Positions 57,398 through 64,000 of a stretch of DNA of 64,000 bases are shown in pieces. Position numbers and translations under genes: made by a program. Position 1 is the first letter of the stretch, and each line of letters starts with the position of its first letter. The notes beneath the pieces were generated by a model, which had not been told where the DNA came from, did no database searches, and worked only from the letters and a program-made list of their open reading frames with translations. Source of the DNA: Pyrrhoderma lamaoense (lineage: Eukaryota; Basidiomycota; Agaricomycetes; Hymenochaetales; Hymenochaetaceae); contig NBAZ01000016.1 in assembly GCA_002794735.1 (NCBI GenBank), forward strand, positions 124,001 through 188,000. Reading direction: 5' to 3'.

Positions 57398-57769
57398 GTG
57401 CGCAACTATGCTGGTTCTTTAGGTCCCCTCTGGCTCACCAAATCGGAGTGGTTAGACGGTTTTTTCGGTTTTTTACGTTACTTGATGTTGCAGCCCTTTC
57501 AACGCCTTGTTTCCTCGCAGCAGGAGGACAACAGTAATCAGGTATTCTGCTCTGATCCCCCAGCCACAGCAGACGAGGAAATAACCAAGGAGCAGGAAGA
57601 TCAGGTGCAACAAATAAACTCAGCTAAACCCACGGGCAAAGTCCTGAAGAAACTAGTGAGACCTCGTCAAGCACGAAGACACAGTGACGCTAGGGTTCGT
57701 CCAATCTCTCGTAAGGTTCTGTCCCATAATGAGCAGAGGGCACGGTTGATTAAGGATTGGAAACGTTAG
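57398..57769 (+). CDS. Possible small basic protein
   Basis: An open frame of about 120 codons with no ATG at its upstream end. It includes a hydrophobic/aromatic start (KSEWLDGFFGFLRYL), an acidic middle and a strongly basic end (RQARRHSDARVRPISRK, then RLIKDWKR). An ATG at 57408 would enter this frame if one G were missing from the following GG, in line with other breaks in this window. Otherwise the start could be Met29. I do not recognise it, and it may not be a gene. Confidence 0.3.
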   Translation: MRNYAGSLGPLWLTKSEWLDGFFGFLRYLMLQPFQRLVSSQQEDNSNQVFCSDPPATADEEITKEQEDQVQQINSAKPTGKVLKKLVRPRQARRHSDARVRPISRKVLSHNEQRARLIKDWKR

Positions 57770-57945
57770 GTTCATTTTTACGAAGCACTTACAAGGGTTA
57801 GCTAATGACTATGTCTTTATGCTAGAGTGGTTTGGTTACTATCTAAAAGAGGGCATAATACATGTATGTTCAATATATTAATAATGGATCAAGTTTGCTG
57901 CTGATACATTTTTCGAAATGAACACAGATTAAAAAAATTGACCAA

Positions 57946-58439
57946 ATGGTCACAGTAACTTTCAGTGAGTTCTTCCTACCTTTATCCATTATCCCCACTT
58001 AATCAAAAATTTCAGATCCTTCTTCAAGGATTATCTGTAATGATTGTAAGAATACAAAGTTAGAGATAGAGCCATCGGAGGAGACTTGTGAGTGAATTTG
58101 CATTATTAAAGTTTCATTCATCGTACTAAATTATACAAAGCCGTTGAGATGGCTATCATCTATGCACAAGAAAAGTTCCTGAATTTCATTTTGGATCACA
58201 AACGTGCGCATAACGAAGTTATCGCGGCGGAGCCGGTTAGTCTTTTCTCGAGGGTATGGCCCTGGGCAAACAGGCAAGAAAAGGTAAGTTTGTACAGACA
58301 AGAGATAAGCGCTATTGAAACGAGAAAATCGTTCATCAGCAAGAAGGCGCTTGACTTTAGCAGACGGGGGAGCCTTTGGCCTATAGGCGAGCAGTCATTT
58401 GAAGGGTTCAGTATTTATGTACACCACGTTTATACATAA
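57946..58439 (+). CDS. Possible small unknown protein, three exons
   Basis: A candidate built from splice sites. ATG 57946 starts a seven-codon exon (MVTVTF) with donor A|GTGAGT. The second exon after TTTCAG gives PSSRIICNDCKNTKLEIEPS. A further GTGAGT intron leads to VEMAIIYAQEKFLNFILDHK and a Trp-containing segment ending at 58439. A C-x2-C pair (ICNDC) is present. I recognise no family. The matching phases support it moderately. Confidence 0.35.
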
Positions 58440-58735
58440 TTAATAAACTAAAGTGTAGTTATATTTACTAGTAGTGATCATCATTATCTACTAAAAGCTT
58501 TCGTTTGTTTTGTAATTTCTTCCTTGGCATAATTGTCCCTGGGAAGAGTTAGATTACTAATATCAACTTTGAACTTTCTTCTGGATTACTATTGTCTAGA
58601 ATACGAAATCATCTTTGCACGAACAAAGGGTCTAACGATCTAGTTCTACTATATAATGAGATTTATATAATATGATGTTCTATCAATTTGTCTCAAGCTT
58701 GAGACCATTGATTATAGAATTGTTGAACTCATATA

Positions 58736-60035
58736 ATGTCTACTGCAACCCCCTCTTCTCCCAGTCCCTTGGGTCCAAAGAACATCCGCAGAGCGGCAGT
58801 GGCTCGGACACAATCTTCAGTTACTACAAGATCAGCTCCAGTTACATCTAGAACAACATCTAGAAGTTCAGTACGTGGTACGCCCTCTTCTCCGTCGCCA
58901 CTAGCTCCATCCCACAGGAGTAAAGAAACGAATATAACCACGCCTGCGAGGTCAATGTCCGTCGTATCTTCTGAGGGGCGAAGTCCATTACCCAAAACCC
59001 ATGTTACTCCACTTACAGCAGGGCCTCAGAAGAAAATCCCAGCGCCAAAGAGAGCTTCTACACTCCCAGTAGCTAAAAAAACACCACTTAATGAATTAAA
59101 TAAGACCGCGAAAAAGGTTGAGAAGGCAGAGCCGGAGTTCCGTGGATTGATAAAATTTTGAGAGAAAATCCAGTGGAGAATATTCCTATAGTGGATACAG
59201 TGGAGGCTAAGATAGAGAGACGCAAGGATGAATGGAAAAGTAAGTGATGTAGGTCACCAGCAAGGAAAACAACTTGGTGTCTGACACGGGTTTCTTTAGA
59301 GGAGTTTAAGGATCTTCTAGTATCTGGAACCATAACGGTGAGGGATCATATCTTTTCCCCAATTTGTCTCGGTAAAACACGTTACTGATTGAGAAATTGT
59401 CTAGGTCGGATATGGTGAGAAAGGTCTTGTCGGCCAACTGAGTATGTTTTTACCTTATGAGTTCTTTTCAAACTTTTCGAATGGTGCTAATTATTTTTTT
59501 CCGGCTCTTGGCTGATATAGAACCCGGAGCGAGGGCCAATTGCGTTCCAGGAAAATGCACTTTCGCTAACTTACCTGCTCAAAAAACAACCAAATCAAAC
59601 CAAGGTTTGTAATTTGTTATCATCTAATACGTAGTTATAATTTTGAGCTAACCACCATTGATAGATGACATCGAAGCTGTTCTCAGTGATTTATGTTTCA
59701 TGACAGCCATAAGTGTGCTGAAGCATTTAGAAGATCACAAAGAGTATTTAGCAAATTATAAATGCAAGAATACTGAGGAGCAACTAAACAAGGTCAATAC
59801 GAAGATAGATAAGGCCGGAAATAATACGAAGAAGACTGACAAAATAATCAACGAAAGCTGTCCCCCTCTTGAGGCTGAAGTCAATCGTTTAGACCGAGAC
59901 ATAGGAATTTGCAGTAGTAGAGAGATCGCGGTTAGAACAAAATGTGTTAAGATGGGTATGCTGATGCAGAAACAAGGAAGGGGTTTGCCGGTTCCGTATC
60001 CCAAGGAAGTGGGTGTTTTTGAGATTGTTATCTAG
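58736..60035 (+). CDS. Unknown protein with Ser/Pro-rich head and coiled-coil tail
   Basis: I do not recognise the family. The first exon is rich in Ser, Pro, Arg and Lys (repeated TPSSPSPL units), like many microtubule- or chromatin-associated regions. Short exons follow, with VENIPIVDTVEAKIERRKDE, EFKDLLVSGTIT, VGYGEKGLVGQL and NPERGPIAFQENALSLTYLL. The final exon (from about 59665) has DDIEAVLSDLCFMTAISVLK and a helix-rich stretch with heptads (LEAEVNRLDRDIGICSSREI). The frame shifts once at 59144-59145 (GTGGATT, one G probably missing), and the last intron join is uncertain in phase. The total is roughly 340 residues. Confidence 0.5.
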
Positions 60036-60407
60036 ATGGTCCCAGAGCTTTTGGTGTATATTTCTGGTAGTGCGTAGAAAATAATAGATAGGATGTAGAA
60101 ATATAGCGGATGTGTTTACAGTAATCTGAAGATTTGAGATTCTTGCTTAAAAGGGAAGAACAGTGGGTTTATGCAATCCCAACTAACTAATCACACCGCT
60201 CTGCACTGAGTTCGGTACGAGGAGTTACAGGTTATTGAACTTATAAAGTTTATAAAATATCAAATATGCATGCTGACTGATCGTGTATGAAATTTTAAAT
60301 GGAAGGTTCTGGTATCCAATGGCAGGCCCCAGCATAATGCGCATAGCAGTGTAGTAACTAATACCGCACGGGTCACGTCATGGTCACGTCTCAATTAGGG
60401 ATATTAC
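60036..60407. other. Intergenic region
   Basis: The spacer between two plus-strand genes. It probably holds the promoter of the RING protein gene. No motif stands out. Confidence 0.45.
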
Positions 60408-63400
60408 ATGGCTAAGTCATCATCACCTCCGTCGCTGAGTCCCGTCGGATACACCTTGTCTATCAACTGCCACCTTATGAATAACGACAACAATAACGCT
60501 CAGAACAATCTCCCAGGGCGACACAGCGACAACAACAACAACGCTAATGCAGACCCTGCTGTAGAACGCGCTTTTGATTATATTCTAAATACAATATTCG
60601 GTGTGGCTCAAGCAAACGTTACTCCGCACGACAACAATGGGCAACAGGCCAATAACACTTCCTTAAATAGTGGCTCAGCGGAAACCACTTCTCAGACACT
60701 TCCTCCATCTGCTCAATCGTCTAGGGAATCTGGTTCTACTCCTGTCTCTACGCATATGGATATTGATAGCGAGAACCCGGTTTCAATTGCAATTCCTACT
60801 TCCTTAACTCCTGCGTTCAATTCTACCTTATCTTCAGCTAGTCAAGCCCCTGGTGGGTCCGCAACAAGATCTACTTTGCACGATGTGCACCCTACACTAG
60901 TCGATCAAACTCTGGATTCGGACGATGAAAGTATGCCTGCCTTGCAGGTCCATTCTGACTCCGAGAACGATGATGGTGACGATGTGGATGTGGAAATGAT
61001 GTTCCCAACTGATTCTCCCGATTTGGAAGCGGAATATGTGCTTGCTCATAATTTAGCTGAATTACCAGTTTTAGAACCTATCAGTGATACCCCTCATTCA
61101 GATACTAATAATATCTCCAATGAGATACCACCTCCCGAACCCGTCACCAACCCGCAAGACGATGAAGTTCAGACTGGTAGCAGACGAGCTCGTGTTGAGG
61201 ATGACGATGAAGAGGAACACTCCAATTTTGGTTTTTCCTTACCTACTTCAGTAGCTCAGACACCAGCTGAGTCCATGTCAGGAACGCCCGCCTCTGGTCC
61301 AAGCCGTGTTGGCACGCCTTCTGTTACCCGAACCTATCCCGAGCGCTTAGTCCGACCTCTACCTCGTAATGGGCCCCCTTTGTACCGTCACTCTCAAGAA
61401 ACAAGGCCCAACCGTAATAATAACGTACCTCCATCAGGGCAGCGGATACTCCCTGACCCAGGTACTTTCTTCCGTCGGGTGTTTGAAGACGCGTTCTCAA
61501 ATGGTGGACCAATAAACGTTGACCGAAATGGGAACACTGGTGCGAACAGTAATGCAAGTCATGATGGACGTCCCGTGCCAGTTCAGGGAACTCCTAATGA
61601 GGGTGGCCCTAGTTCAGGGGACAACACAGGGTTTAGATTCCATTTCTTCCGACAGCAGGATGGTGAAAATAGTCTCGGATTTGGAATTTTTGACGTACCC
61701 GAGCCTAGACCGACTACCACTACTACTGAACATACTACACCAGTACAAGGTCGAGATACTAGTAACAGGAACGACCTATCTGATAATACTACTACGAACC
61801 CGCCTAATCCAACTCAAACGCCTACTGGAGCGGCTCATGACCACATACCTGTAACAGCGGAAGGATTATCTCCATTACTTCGTATGATGCGTCAATTTTT
61901 CGGGGGTGCTTTGGGGACGTATTCGCCCACCTTACCACTGAGTCACGACAACAAGAAGATCCTGGCCGAGCTCGGAAACTTATCGCAGCACTCGACCCTG
62001 TTCCTGATGGCCTCATCAAACGTATGGAACGGGTTGGAGGAGCACCCGGTGCTCACGAGGATGCAAGTAAGGAAGGGGAAGAAATTATGTGTGCGGTATG
62101 CTGGGATGCTTTGACAAGCCCTGAAAGTACGTTCCAGAACAAGGAAACAGATCAACCCGTCAAAAACAATGGAAGCGAAACAACAGAATCAAATCCAACA
62201 GCCCCAACACTTGATGCACAAACCGAGAGTCCCCAAGATGCATCTGCTACTCAAGGTATTCCTTTTCACTTTAGTTACTTTTCAGCCATTAATATATTTT
62301 CTCACTCAGATAATGCTGAGGATCCTCCCGAGTTACCTCTCCCTGATGTAGACAATACGAATAAAGCACCTGAGGACGAGAAGACCAAAGAAGAGGAGCC
62401 TATTCCTCTCCCGAAAGTTGTTTCTCTACCTTGTGCACATGTTTTTCATTCATCTTGTCTGCTTCCTTGGTTCTCTAGGCCTGGACAGACGACTTGCCCT
62501 GTCTGTCGCTTCAACATCGACCCAGAGAACTTAACATATAGATCGACTTTACCACCTCGCGAACGGACAGATCCCACAACTATACCAACAAGGATGCAAC
62601 AAAATAACAACACATCATCCAATACTAACACTCCTTCAAATAATTCAAATGATTTACGCGGACAACAAAGCTCAAATACGGACACCGTTCCGGGACCTCA
62701 GACACTGCAAAGTGATACACCATCGGGTATATCTCCATCTTCATCAGGTTTGCAAAGTGGAAATCATGGTACGGGTAATAATTCTACTGAAGAACCAGCA
62801 CAGACTCGGGTACCTAGAGATGGCACCCCGATGTTTGATGTTAGTCCACCGGGACAAACAGATGGGCAGCAGCAAAGCGAACAAGGACAACAAGAGTTAC
62901 CACATGTGCATACGATACAATTTGGTATTACATCCTTCCCACCTCCCGTTCAAGGAAATGGAAATGTTGAACTTAATCTTGATGTTTTGTTCGGTCTTGG
63001 ACCTTTTGGTACCCCGGATGGTTCTGGTCCTTCTCGACCATCTGAGACCGGTCAACAAAGTACTATGGATACTACTTCTACACAAAATCCAGCTGCTCAG
63101 GACCGGACTCAGTCCCCGCCTCAGAACGCAAATCTTCCTCCTTGGCATGGGTTTACTCAGATGTCTCGACAAGAAAGGCAGGAAAGAGTTTTGAACATGC
63201 CGATGCTTGGGATCAATACGGGGAATAATAACAACGGGAGACAAACTTTCCGTGATTTCTTGAACTTAGCCCAGAATAATATTGCTTCTCAACCCCCAGC
63301 GACCTTAAACCCCTCATCTTCTGCAGGGGATGGGGTAAATCCGTCGAACCAAGGAGGCATACCTACATCAGATGGAAACGATGCTCATGGGCATGGAACC

Positions 63401-64000
63401 GTACCAGTACCGAACGATTCGCATCGAGGTCAAGGCAACCCCCAGGGAGCTTCTGAGACGGATCCTCATCCCAGACGACCCATCGACAGTTCGCCGATGG
63501 GCAGTTTATTGTTGATATTTTTACTCGTGTCTTCTCGGATCAGATGGCTCCTAGACCTAACGATATACCAAGACATGCTCCTGGCTTTGCTTTTGGTATC
63601 GCACCACCGATGGCTGGTGATGGTCCTGGCCAAGCACGTGGTCAGGGAGCTTTCCGCTTTCCTATTTTCCCTCAAGTATCCAGAAACGGGACGCCTCTTC
63701 ATCCACCAGTACAAAAAGTCTGGACTCTTCCAAAGCCACCGGGTCTTACTTTACGTGAGCGTATTGAGCGCCGCGAACGGGAAGCTGGATTACGCTGTGA
63801 TAGTATCAGTTGTGGTCTCTGTCCGACAGATGACGATCCGACACCTACCGTCGCTGAAGGTGCACTAAAGATGGTTGCCATACAACGCGATGGGAAAGAT
63901 AACGGGGAGCCAATATGTGAACATCGTTTCCATCCTTCTTGTCTTGTTGACGCTGAACGTATCGCGGGTTGGGGAGCACACGTTGAAGACAGTACCAATG
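60408..64000 (+). CDS. Long disordered RING-finger protein, 3' end outside the window
   Basis: A probable E3 ubiquitin ligase. A long Asn/Ser/Pro-rich N-terminal half with acidic runs (DSENDDGDDVDVEMMF) leads to a helix KKILA...RKLIAALDPVPDGLIK and then a RING-H2. Its first Cys pair is CAVC (about 62090) and the rest is CAHVFHSSCLLPWF ... TTCPVC (about 62433-62505). The two parts are separated by an insert of about 90 residues that includes a 54-bp intron (about 62257-62310, a multiple of three). A second Cys/His set lies near the window end: CDSISCGLCPTDDD ... CEHRFHPSC. The frame breaks at 61966-61967 (GGCC, one C missing) and between about 63440 and 63495. The disordered flanks around a RING recall San1-type quality-control ligases; this is inference only. 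The protein continues past 64000. Confidence 0.75.

Noticed and set aside
1..64000. tRNA, rRNA, CRISPR and telomere signals
   Set aside because: I scanned intergenic stretches for tRNA B-box patterns (GGTTCGA), repeat-spacer arrays and telomeric repeats and found none that hold up.

Overview
The window looks like nuclear DNA of a mushroom-forming basidiomycete (Agaricomycetes). Genes are intron-rich, with introns mostly about 50-75 bp, lie on both strands and stand alone, with no operons. The gene types fit this group: a polyporopepsin-type aspartic protease, a DUF6533-like seven-helix membrane protein, F-box/LRR proteins, a NACHT-WD40 (NLR-like) protein and disordered Asn/Gln-rich regulators. 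The species cannot be named from sequence alone.

Layout. 0.8-2.1 kb: DUF6533-like membrane protein (-). 3.8-6.4 kb: left arm of a 2.5-kb inverted duplication carrying two related small-protein cassettes. 7.1-23.2 kb: a conserved block with an F-box protein (-), ribonucleotide reductase large subunit (-), a small unknown gene (+), tRNA-splicing endonuclease subunit Sen54 (+), an aldo/keto reductase with a C-terminal membrane tail (+), polyporopepsin (-), a MITE-like element and eIF3i (-). 24.4-26.9 kb: right arm of the inverted duplication. 28.4-35.9 kb: Rtt109 histone acetyltransferase (+) and a very large low-complexity protein (+), followed by a 1.5-kb pyrimidine-rich stretch. 39.3-41.2 kb: isocitrate lyase (+). 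42.0-45.8 kb: NACHT-WD40 protein (-). 47.7-60.0 kb: a nucleotidyltransferase-fold protein (+), a small Cys-rich protein (-), an F-box-like/LRR protein (-), Eaf6 (+), a membrane protein (-), two divergent paralogous methyltransferases, and small or unknown genes. 60.4 kb to the end: a long RING protein (+) that runs off the window.

These are mostly unrelated housekeeping and accessory functions: dNTP synthesis, tRNA splicing, translation initiation, histone acetylation and the glyoxylate cycle. Regulatory signals that can be read are a cluster of MluI-box motifs between the ribonucleotide reductase gene and its divergent neighbour, a CreA/Mig1-like motif plus TATA box before isocitrate lyase, and matching TATA-box promoters in the four small-protein cassettes.

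Two observations stand out. First, the inverted pair of tandem cassettes encodes a small Ser/Asn-rich protein family I do not recognise. The two A copies are almost identical in protein and promoter, although the flanking DNA has diverged. Second, at least sixteen reading-frame breaks in otherwise well-conserved genes, including ribonucleotide reductase and isocitrate lyase, are all of the -1 type and nearly all lie in short G/C runs. This points to systematic base loss in the assembly rather than real gene decay, so any frameshift in this window should be treated with suspicion.
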